A DNA stretch of 64,000 nt from Fibrobacter sp. UWEL (GTDB lineage: Bacteria; Fibrobacterota; Fibrobacteria; Fibrobacterales; Fibrobacteraceae): contig NZ_FRBE01000001.1 of NCBI RefSeq assembly GCF_900142535.1, positions 248,001-312,000 of the forward strand, written 5' to 3'. Made by a program: the position numbers and the translations under genes. The notes under the pieces are model-generated. The model worked only from the letters and a program-made list of their open reading frames with translations. It was not told the origin of the DNA and did not search any database. Each line of letters starts with the position of its first letter. Position 1 is the first letter of the stretch. This document shows, in pieces, positions 40,325 through 46,717 of this stretch.

Positions 40325-42051
40325 TGCTGAAGGTTTTAAGAATCATCGGTTTAGTGTTGCTTATGCCTGGGCTTGCTGCTCTGGGACTTTCTCTCTATGA
40401 AGGACCGGGAAGCTGGTATACGGATTCTCAGACGTTCTGGGGGACTCCTATTGCCCTCTTTGTTTTCTGGATTGGTCTGGCTCATGCCGGAACTTTGCTT
40501 TCTGCCATTTTCCTGGTGTTGAATGTTAGGTTAGACCGTCGTACCGCCATGCTTGCGGAACTGTCCACCTTGTGTTGCCTTGCCTTGGCAGTTCTGTTCC
40601 CCTTGATTCATCTGGGCGTCATCGGGAACTTCTATATGGTAGCTCCCTTTGTGGATGGGCGAGGAGTGTTCCCTAATGCAGGCTCTCCCTTGGTTTGGGA
40701 TTTCTGCTGTATTGCGGTATACGGAATTCTGTCTGCGCTGTTCTTCAACAATCATCTTGCATCCCAGAAAAATCCTGCTTTTGAAAAACTGCGTAGACCT
40801 TTAGCTTGGCTGCTATTGCCCTTGGTCTTGTGGGTCCATTCTGTGGTAAGCCTGGACTTTGCCACCACCTTCGTTCCTAGCTGGCAAGGCGCTTTCTTCC
40901 CCTTCTACTTTGTGGTGGGAGCAGTCTATTCTGGATTGGCCCTGGTGAACGCTTTGCTTTGTGCGGAAGGGTTCCGCGTCCGTATGCTGGAACGTTTGAT
41001 GATGGTTTCATCCTGGATCATCTGCGTCATCTGGTTGTGGATTTTCCTGAGGTCGGGCGAATTCTTTGCTGGAACATTTGTCTTTGCCGGCGTCCTCCCG
41101 CAACTCTATTGGGTTGCTGGCGTTCGCGATCGTCGTCGCGGCCGCCTGCTGATCAGTCTCTCCGTTTTGACTGGCTTATTCCTGGAACGACTTTACCTTG
41201 TTTCTCCGGGCTTTGAAAATATTTCTGCAAGGCTTGGCTGGAACGATTTTGGATTGATTTCTTTCTCTCTCGGTTTCTTCCTTCTGCTCTTTTACGGTCT
41301 GCGAAATTTTGTGGGTAAATATCTGGAAGATTACAATACCTATTTCGGCGAAATGGATGGCAGCGAGATGGAAGCGGATGTGGCCCGAACGGAAAATTTG
41401 GAACAGGTGCAGGATTCCTATGTTCCGCCGTTTTCCTCACCGGAATTTAGGAGCCTTCGTTTGCCTGTTCTGTTTGGCGTTTTGTTGACAATCTTGTTCT
41501 GCATTTGGTGCTTGAATCTGCCTCAAAATAATCTTGAACTAGAAAACCTGTTGCCCTTGACTTATCCCTTGATTGCTTTGGTAGCGGGGTTGTCTCTCTG
41601 GCTGGAAACATCGTTCAAGTTGCAGGTGTCTTCCTGGAAAAAACTTGCCTTGATTTCTGTAGGAGCAATTATGATGGGTGGAGTCGTCGGGATCTTCTAC
41701 GCAGGTTTTCCAACGAGCCCATCTGACGAAAACGTCTCTACCGCAGTCCCACAAGCGCCTTCCATTTCTGGAACGGTAACTCCGGAATCGTCCGCTTTGC
41801 TCTGGAATGCTCGTTGCACCTCCTGTCATGGAACTGATGGAAAGTTGAATGAGAAGTTCGTCCGAGAATTCTATCCCGTACCTACTACACTGACGTTTGA
41901 CCGTCTGAACTCCTTGGGCGATGACTCGCTCTATCAGGTCATTTCCAAGGGACGCGCCAATATGAATTCCTATGAGGGCCGCCTCTCGGAAGATGAAATC
42001 CGCGGTCTTGTTCAGTATATGCGTTCCTTGGCAAAGGAGGTTTCAAGATGA
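40324..42051 (+). CDS. ActC/NrfD-type membrane protein fused to a monoheme cytochrome c
   Basis: This 575-residue protein has about ten membrane segments in its first 335 residues, with ActC/NrfD landmarks: FWIGLAHAGTLLSAI, LFPLIHLG, SPLVWDF, LWVHSVVSLDFA, FFPFYFVVGAVYSGLALV and LLISLSVLTGLFLERLYLV. These line up with ActC, the quinone-site subunit. Two more helices (about 383-440) lead to a periplasmic class-I cytochrome with heme motif CTSCH (Cys498) and a Met ligand candidate in NMNSYEGRLSEDE. The fusion of an ActC-like channel with an ActE-like cytochrome is unusual. ATG overlaps the previous TAA by one base. Confidence 0.85.
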   Translation: MLKVLRIIGLVLLMPGLAALGLSLYEGPGSWYTDSQTFWGTPIALFVFWIGLAHAGTLLSAIFLVLNVRLDRRTAMLAELSTLCCLALAVLFPLIHLGVIGNFYMVAPFVDGRGVFPNAGSPLVWDFCCIAVYGILSALFFNNHLASQKNPAFEKLRRPLAWLLLPLVLWVHSVVSLDFATTFVPSWQGAFFPFYFVVGAVYSGLALVNALLCAEGFRVRMLERLMMVSSWIICVIWLWIFLRSGEFFAGTFVFAGVLPQLYWVAGVRDRRRGRLLISLSVLTGLFLERLYLVSPGFENISARLGWNDFGLISFSLGFFLLLFYGLRNFVGKYLEDYNTYFGEMDGSEMEADVARTENLEQVQDSYVPPFSSPEFRSLRLPVLFGVLLTILFCIWCLNLPQNNLELENLLPLTYPLIALVAGLSLWLETSFKLQVSSWKKLALISVGAIMMGGVVGIFYAGFPTSPSDENVSTAVPQAPSISGTVTPESSALLWNARCTSCHGTDGKLNEKFVREFYPVPTTLTFDRLNSLGDDSLYQVISKGRANMNSYEGRLSEDEIRGLVQYMRSLAKEVSR

Positions 42052-42479
42052 TACCTCTGCTAAACGCGCTTGGATGTCTGCTAGCACTTGGTTGCGCCTA
42101 TTACTTGTGGCGACCGGGTTCTGGACTGTACCGCAATGGTGGCATTCTTGCGGTATCTCTCCTTCTGTTTGTGGTCTTCTCTGCGGCCGCAGGTGACGTG
42201 GAGTATTATCCGTTCCGTCTGTTGGCGTTGTGTCTTTGCTTCTCCACGACTGCACTGACAAAGTCCCGCAGGGCCTTCATCATTCTGGCTCAAATCTTCT
42301 GGTTATGGATTGAGTTGTTTGGAAATGTTTCTCTCTATTACCGAGGGGGCGATTTCAACTGGACTCGTCTAATAGCCATCTTTGGATTGGCTTTGTGCAG
42401 TTCCTTCCTGTCAAGAATCTCGAAGGAGATGGAATTCTGTCTGCTGGTCTTCTGGATTGCCGTCTGGGTTTTCTTCTAG
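42048..42479 (+). CDS. small multi-span membrane protein of the respiratory cluster
   Basis: This 143-residue hydrophobic protein has four to five membrane segments and few charged residues apart from loops (RPGSGLYRNGG, TKSRRAF, YRGGDFNWTR, SKEME). It matches no family I know. Its ATG overlaps the TGA of the ActC-like gene (ATGA), so it belongs to the complex or its assembly. It could be the counterpart of ActF or ActD in other complexes, but there is no sequence resemblance visible. It ends 1 base before the stop of the convergent glycosyltransferase-like gene. Confidence 0.75.
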   Translation: MIPLLNALGCLLALGCAYYLWRPGSGLYRNGGILAVSLLLFVVFSAAAGDVEYYPFRLLALCLCFSTTALTKSRRAFIILAQIFWLWIELFGNVSLYYRGGDFNWTRLIAIFGLALCSSFLSRISKEMEFCLLVFWIAVWVFF

Positions 42480-42480
42480 G

Positions 42481-43242
42481 CTATTTCTTCTTGACAGAAA
42501 TTTCCTGAATTCGCTTTTCGGAGAGCTTGGAGAGAAGTACCGCCTTCTCTCTTTTTTCATCAAGTTCCTTTTGAGTTTTGACGAACATACCCATGGTAGA
42601 GGGATGCCTCATGGTATACGAGAGGGTGGTCCCGTGAGGCATGTTCTTATACATCACTGGCCACAGATCCTTGACGGATGAACCTTGTTTCAGGAAGGAT
42701 CCGTCCAGCTTGCACTGAAGATCTTCATCGATCTTTTCATCAAAAGCTTTTGCTACCAGGTAAGGAACGCTGAACATCTTTCCGCCGGCGTGAGCCATCC
42801 GCAGGCTGTAATCCAGCAGGCGCAAGGATTCTGGAAGATCCGTGTCAAATAAACCCGTACGCTGGATGATGCGACGGGAAAAAACTCCGATGAGCGGATT
42901 CGGACCTGCAACGTAACGCAATTCGTCCAGCTCGGAAATAGGGGAGAATCCCTTGGATCCATCTACCAGTAGGCCGCCATAGAAATGTCCGTTGGATTTG
43001 ACTCGGGGAGCGAATGCGTCCACCATGGGGAAACCGTCTGTTTCCAGAGCAAGTTCGTTGAGAAATTCCCGGTCAATGTGGATGGACGGATGGGCGAAAA
43101 CAATCCATTCTGCTTCCAGCTCGTTCAGTTCGCCGTTCCAGTCTCGGGTATGAAACCATCCCAGGGCGGGATCTTCCAATGTGGGTTTCCAGGAATCGAA
43201 TTCGCTTGAATTGTCAAAGACGAAAACGTCGAACTGTCTCAT
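42481..43242 (-). CDS. glycosyltransferase-like (GT-A fold) protein
   Basis: This 253-residue soluble protein resembles family-2-type glycosyltransferases in outline: FVFDNSSEF at the start, FAHPSIHIDREFL where a donor-site acidic motif is expected, VDAFAPRV, GPNPLIGVFSRRIIQRTGLFDTDL, then LLDYSLRMAHAGGKM (EDxxL-like). The DxD motif is not clear. A Lys/Glu-rich tail (about 220-253) looks like a coiled coil. It is coupled to the upstream PorQ-like gene by a TAATG overlap, so a role in modifying exported proteins or the surface is conceivable. Confidence 0.6.
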   Translation of the reverse strand: MRQFDVFVFDNSSEFDSWKPTLEDPALGWFHTRDWNGELNELEAEWIVFAHPSIHIDREFLNELALETDGFPMVDAFAPRVKSNGHFYGGLLVDGSKGFSPISELDELRYVAGPNPLIGVFSRRIIQRTGLFDTDLPESLRLLDYSLRMAHAGGKMFSVPYLVAKAFDEKIDEDLQCKLDGSFLKQGSSVKDLWPVMYKNMPHGTTLSYTMRHPSTMGMFVKTQKELDEKREKAVLLSKLSEKRIQEISVKKK

Positions 43243-44252
43243 TAGAAATTAAACCTGATGCCAAGACGATGTTCCTGGCCAAGACCTTGTGCTAAGTAGG
43301 AAAAGCTGTAGTCCACGGAGAAAAACGGGTGGTTGTAACCAAGACCTGCGCTAATCATATGGGCGCGGTTGGTTTCGTCCGGACGGTCTTCGGAGGCCAT
43401 CAATTCCAGGGCGTCGCGGTAAAGATCCAGCCAAGTTCTGGAGAAGCCCAGACGGACAAAGAAACTCTTGCCCAGGTTATATTCGCCAGCCAAGTTCAGG
43501 AAGGGCTCTGCATACCGAGGAAATTCAGTTGCCGCAAAAAGCGTCAGGCGGGGCAGAGACTTTGCTCGCATATAGCCGCTTAAAATGAATGTCTGGGACA
43601 TGGGGTAGTACTGGTTTTCGTCATCGTCCACGTAGTCGCGGAGCAGACATCCGAAATCTCGGGCTGCCAGGGCCAGTCCAAATAACTTGCTTTCGGACTG
43701 CCAGGTAATACCCCAGTCGAAAGCGGCGCCCATTGCGGTTCTGGCACCTTCGTCATCTGCCAGATTATCCGTTGCAAACTTCAAAGTTGCACCGAAATTG
43801 AAATGCTTCATGGGGAAGGCGATCGTTGCGGTAATCAACTGGCTAAAGGGATTGTAGTCCTTTCCCGTTGCATCGCCGTAGTCGTCGTAACCTTCGATGG
43901 TGCCGTAGTCCAGCCAGTTGTAGCTCACCTGATAGATGTACTTCTGGTAGTGACCTGTGTAGGATAAACTTCCCTGATTGTCTGCGAAATCACCAGTCTG
44001 CCAGTGAGCTTCTGCCATATGGTTCTTGCCTTCGGGCAGAATCACGCTAGCCGGGTTCACGGTAACAATGGTGGGATCCGTAGAGGGGAGAGCTCCTGCA
44101 GCCTTTTCCAAAGCGGTGTTGCGGGGACCGTCAAAGGTGTTCATAAAAGAGAACACTTCGCGTCCAGCATCGTTCTGTGTGAAATAGGCCATACCTGCTG
44201 TAGGAAGCAGCAGACCTGCAATAAATGCGCTTTTGGAAATCTTAAACGGCAT
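43242..44252 (-). CDS. PorQ-like outer-membrane beta-barrel
   Basis: This 336-residue protein has a signal peptide (1-22, GMAYF) and a barrel of FadL/PorV/PorQ type. After an N-terminal GREVFSFMN..GPRNTALEKAAGAL segment come DPTIVTVNPASV, the usual plug-type motif, and many amphipathic strands ending in LGIRFNF. PorQ is a component of the type IX secretion system in Bacteroidota, and Fibrobacter relatives have T9SS genes. The overall pattern matches but is not decisive; PorV is an alternative. If right, it may serve the GH9 cellulase's C-terminal domain. Confidence 0.6.
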   Translation of the reverse strand: MPFKISKSAFIAGLLLPTAGMAYFTQNDAGREVFSFMNTFDGPRNTALEKAAGALPSTDPTIVTVNPASVILPEGKNHMAEAHWQTGDFADNQGSLSYTGHYQKYIYQVSYNWLDYGTIEGYDDYGDATGKDYNPFSQLITATIAFPMKHFNFGATLKFATDNLADDEGARTAMGAAFDWGITWQSESKLFGLALAARDFGCLLRDYVDDDENQYYPMSQTFILSGYMRAKSLPRLTLFAATEFPRYAEPFLNLAGEYNLGKSFFVRLGFSRTWLDLYRDALELMASEDRPDETNRAHMISAGLGYNHPFFSVDYSFSYLAQGLGQEHRLGIRFNF

Positions 44253-44338
44253 GGGATAAATTTAAAAAATTTGTTCCGCAGGAATGTGCGTTCAGTAATT
44301 AGAAAAACCACAATTTTGTGCAAATTGTCCAATCCACC

Positions 44339-44367
44339 TTTACAAAAAAAAGAACCTTTAGTATATT
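44339..44367 (+). promoter_or_regulatory. promoter of tRNA-Lys
   Basis: TTTACA (44339-44344), an exact 17-base spacer and TATATT (44362-44367) place the start of transcription 3 to 6 bases before the tRNA. This is the clearest promoter in the window and supports TATATT as the -10 hexamer at many other genes. Confidence 0.8.
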
Positions 44368-44377
44368 TGTCGCACTC

Positions 44378-44450
44378 GGGCTATTAGCTCAGTTGGTAGA
44401 GCAACGCCCTTTTAAGGCGTGGGTCGAAGGTTCGAGTCCTTCATAGCTCA
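44378..44450 (+). tRNA. tRNA-Lys (UUU)
   Basis: The cloverleaf is complete: acceptor GGGCTAT/ATAGCTC (one G-U), D stem GCTC/GAGC, anticodon stem ACGCC/GGCGT with loop CTTTTAA (anticodon TTT), T stem GAAGG/CCTTC with loop TTCGAGT, and discriminator A. CCA is not encoded. A perfectly spaced promoter lies upstream. Confidence 0.96.
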
Positions 44451-44494
44451 GGAAAGGCCGGTTTCGAGTAATCGGGATCGGCCTTTTCCTTTTA
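44451..44494 (+). terminator. hairpin between tRNA-Lys and tRNA-Pro
   Basis: GGAAAGGCCG and CGGCCTTTTCC form a stem with one bulge, followed by TTTT. It may terminate or process the tRNA-Lys transcript; tRNA-Pro starts directly after it. Confidence 0.6.
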
Positions 44495-44498
44495 AAAT

Positions 44499-44572
44499 CG
44501 GGGTGTAGCTCAGCCTGGTAGAGCGTCTGCTTTGGGAGCAGAATGTCGTCAGTTCGAATCTGGCTACCCCGA
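44499..44572 (+). tRNA. tRNA-Pro (UGG)
   Basis: Acceptor CGGGGTG/TACCCCG, D stem GCTC/GAGC, anticodon stem TCTGC/GCAGA with loop TTTGGGA (anticodon TGG), T stem GTCAG/CTGGC with loop TTCGAAT, discriminator A, no encoded CCA. Degenerate copies of its 3' end (AATCTGGCTA...) recur at 44768-44789 and 44851-44870. Confidence 0.96.
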
Positions 44573-44574
44573 TA

Positions 44575-44608
44575 CGAGAAAGGCACCCCTTGTGGGTGCC
44601 TTTTCTCG
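44575..44608 (+). terminator. intrinsic terminator after tRNA-Pro
   Basis: CGAGAAAGGCACCC and GGGTGCCTTTTCTCG form a stem of about 14 bp with loop CTTGT, with the T run lying inside the descending arm. Confidence 0.8.
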
Positions 44609-44610
44609 TA

Positions 44611-44870
44611 TCTTAGGTATAGCCAGATCGAACGACGAAGTCAGTTCGACAAAAATCGCCGATGCACGAAACGAAGTGAGTGCGTACGGCAATTTTTGAG
44701 CTTAGGCCATAAGGCCTAAGCCCGAAGGGCAAGCAAGGCACGGCGAAGCCGTATTGCCTTGCGCAGCAATCTGGCTATAATCCCGATACAAAAATCCTGT
44801 GTTTGCCAGAATGATGCAGTTGCTCGTCGAAGACGAGTAGCGACGAGAACAATCTGGCTACCCCCGCGTC
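44611..44870. repeat. hairpin block with copies of the tRNA-Pro 3' end
   Basis: The block begins with TATAGCCAGAT (44618-44628), and its exact inverse ATCTGGCTATA lies at 44769-44779. Two tRNA-Pro 3'-end-like copies (AATCTGGCTATAATCCCGAT at 44768-44787 and AATCTGGCTACCCCCG at 44851-44866) end two successive segments. Inside are further palindromes: GCTTAGGCCATAAGGCCTAAGC and GCAAGGCA...TGCCTTGC. No open frame is credible. The layout suggests repeated events at the tRNA 3' end, such as insertion or unequal duplication. Confidence 0.55.
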
Positions 44871-44946
44871 TCATTTTTTTTGACTTTTATGTTTTATAAA
44901 AAATAGGTTGCTCATTAGTTTCTTATATTCCCTTCAGAGGTAACGT

Positions 44947-45966
44947 ATGAATTATCAAGAAGTTTTGGAAAATGCCCGCAAGAACATCGGCCCCAATTGC
45001 AAGGTTTGCCCCGTCTGTAACGGTTTGGCTTGCAAGAATACTATGCCGGGCCCTGGCTCCAAGGCTCCGGGGAATGGTGCCAACGACAACTACAACGCTT
45101 GGAAAAAGATCAAGCTGAACGTGGATACTTTCGTTGAAAATTCTCCCATTGATACCAGCACGGAACTGCTGGGCCTCAAGTTAAGTTTTCCGCTGATTAC
45201 GGCGCCCATCGGGTCTATCGCCATGCAGTTCAATCCCACTGACGATGTGGCGGACTTTAACGAAAAGTGCATGGCCGCCTGCGAATCCCGCGGCATTTTC
45301 CACGCCTACGGCAATGGCCGCGACCAGCGTGTCTGGGACCGCGCCATCGAATCGGGCAAGGCTCACAGCAACTGCGGCATACCCGTTTTCAATCCTGGCA
45401 CCAACGAACATATTATGGAACTGATGGACCTGTTCAAGGATTCCATGCCCAAGGCTATGAGCGTTGTGGTGGACAGCGCTGGCTTGCCTCACTTGAAGTC
45501 TTTCAACGGCAAGGGCGGCGGCACAAAGACCATCGAGGATTTAAAGGAACTGAAGGCTCACGCTAAGGAGCCCTTTATCGTGAAGGGAATCATGAGTGCT
45601 CGCACAGCGCTTAAGGCTGTGGAAGCTGGTGCTGATGCTATTATCGTTTCTAATCACGGTGGGCGAGTTCTTTCGGATACGCCCGCTACCGCCGAAGTTT
45701 TGCCAGAAATCGTCGCCGCAGTTAAAGGACGTTCCAAAATTCTTATTGATGGCGGAATCCGCTCTGGCCTGGATGTTTTCAAAGCCCTCGCCATGGGCGC
45801 AGACGCTTGCCTCATTTGCCGCCCTGTGCTGATTTCTTATTACGGCGGCGGTCAGGAAGGCATCGAAATCTACCTAGATAAAATCAAGTCCGAACTTGAG
45901 GACACCATGTACATGTGCGGCGCCCGCAAAATTGCTGATATTGACGAAACGATGATTCGCGTTTAG
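44947..45966 (+). CDS. FMN-dependent alpha-hydroxy-acid dehydrogenase/oxidase
   Basis: This 339-residue TIM-barrel flavoprotein resembles lactate and glycolate oxidising enzymes. The FMN and substrate signature is VSNHGGRVLSDTPATAEVLPEI (His is the catalytic base, Arg binds the carboxylate), and ILIDGGIRSGLDVFKALAMGAD binds FMN phosphate. It starts with a Cys cluster CKVCPVCNGLAC (Cys 18, 21, 24 and 29), as in a branch of the family found in anaerobes; it may hold a metal or Fe-S site. Substrate is unknown. A TATATT element (44924-44929) and an AGAGG site precede the ATG. Confidence 0.87.
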   Translation: MNYQEVLENARKNIGPNCKVCPVCNGLACKNTMPGPGSKAPGNGANDNYNAWKKIKLNVDTFVENSPIDTSTELLGLKLSFPLITAPIGSIAMQFNPTDDVADFNEKCMAACESRGIFHAYGNGRDQRVWDRAIESGKAHSNCGIPVFNPGTNEHIMELMDLFKDSMPKAMSVVVDSAGLPHLKSFNGKGGGTKTIEDLKELKAHAKEPFIVKGIMSARTALKAVEAGADAIIVSNHGGRVLSDTPATAEVLPEIVAAVKGRSKILIDGGIRSGLDVFKALAMGADACLICRPVLISYYGGGQEGIEIYLDKIKSELEDTMYMCGARKIADIDETMIRV

Positions 45967-46023
45967 CTAGATCCTCGGAACGGGGACGGCATCAACTGAT
46001 TCAAAAAAAGTTATATTGAAGAC

Positions 46024-46311
46024 ATGGTCAATATTCCTGAAAATCTGAGACAACAAATTGTTCAGTTCGCAAAGAAGTGCGGACTGAGTCGTGTTGTGTT
46101 GTTTGGTTCTCGTGCTCGCGGAACCAATAGGGAACGTAGTGATGTTGACTTGGCTGTATCAGGATGCAATGTTGCTGAATTCCAGTATATGTTGGAAGAT
46201 GATGCTGATTCGCTTTTGTCCTTTGATGTAATTGACTTAGAATCAGTACTTTCGCAGAAATTGAAGCAGAATATCGAACGTGAAGGAGTGTGCCTTTATG
46301 CAGAAGTTTGA
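46024..46311 (+). CDS. MNT-type minimal nucleotidyltransferase
   Basis: This 95-residue protein has the nucleotidyltransferase core LFGSRARGTNRERSDVDLAV: GS-x-ARG (about 28-33), and the DxD metal site in SDVDLAV, with a further Asp at LLSFDVIDLE. The 3' end overlaps the next gene by 14 bases. MNT/HEPN pairs often act as toxin-antitoxin modules in which the transferase (MntA) adds AMP to the HEPN partner (HepT) to block its RNase activity; HI0073/HI0074 is the other prototype. Which role applies here cannot be told. Confidence 0.85.
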   Translation: MVNIPENLRQQIVQFAKKCGLSRVVLFGSRARGTNRERSDVDLAVSGCNVAEFQYMLEDDADSLLSFDVIDLESVLSQKLKQNIEREGVCLYAEV

Positions 46312-46717
46312 TAATTTCAAAAACTGCTTTGAAGTCCTGAAAAACTCCGAAAAAGCAAAAGCCCTTGCCGACGAAATTTATAGGACCGGAGTCATTGGAC
46401 AATTTGGTTTAGCTTTTGAACTTGCCTGGAAAACGCTTCAGGAATTGATGCGCCTTCATGGAATTGAAGAAGCTGAAAACGGGTCTCCTAGAGAAATTCT
46501 AAGAGCTGGTTTCAAGTATGGTTTCTTGAATGATGAATCCACTTGGTTGTCGATGCTTAAGGATCGAAATTCCGCATCTCATATTTATGATGAGGAATCG
46601 TTTAATTCAGTTCTTGATCGAGTGTATTCAGGTTACATTGGTGAGTTTGATAATTTCAAGAGTGCTATGGAATCAAAGATTGGCTCACTTGAAAATAGTC
46701 CGGAAAACAAACTTTAA
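46298..46717 (+). CDS. HI0074-type nucleotidyltransferase-binding (HEPN-like) protein
   Basis: This 139-residue all-helical protein has the HI0074 family pattern: AFELAWKTLQELMRLHGIEE, SPREILRAGFKYGFL and LKDRNSASHIYDEE, where the R-N-x-x-x-H core matches the RX4-6H motif of HEPN ribonucleases. The start at 46298 is supported by a GAAGGAG site and the 14-base overlap with the MNT gene. With the upstream gene it forms a two-gene module that may be a type VII-like toxin-antitoxin pair. It abuts trmFO end to end with no gap. Confidence 0.83.
   Translation: MQKFDNFKNCFEVLKNSEKAKALADEIYRTGVIGQFGLAFELAWKTLQELMRLHGIEEAENGSPREILRAGFKYGFLNDESTWLSMLKDRNSASHIYDEESFNSVLDRVYSGYIGEFDNFKSAMESKIGSLENSPENKL

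Noticed and set aside
38491-42479. Nitrite (NrfBCD) or DMSO reductase cluster
   Set aside because: No NrfA-type pentaheme catalytic subunit and no molybdopterin subunit is encoded, and the pentaheme protein matches ActA better than NrfB.
46280-46297. Upstream start for the HEPN-like protein
   Set aside because: The GAAGGAG site lies over this ATG and is correctly spaced only for the ATG at 46298.
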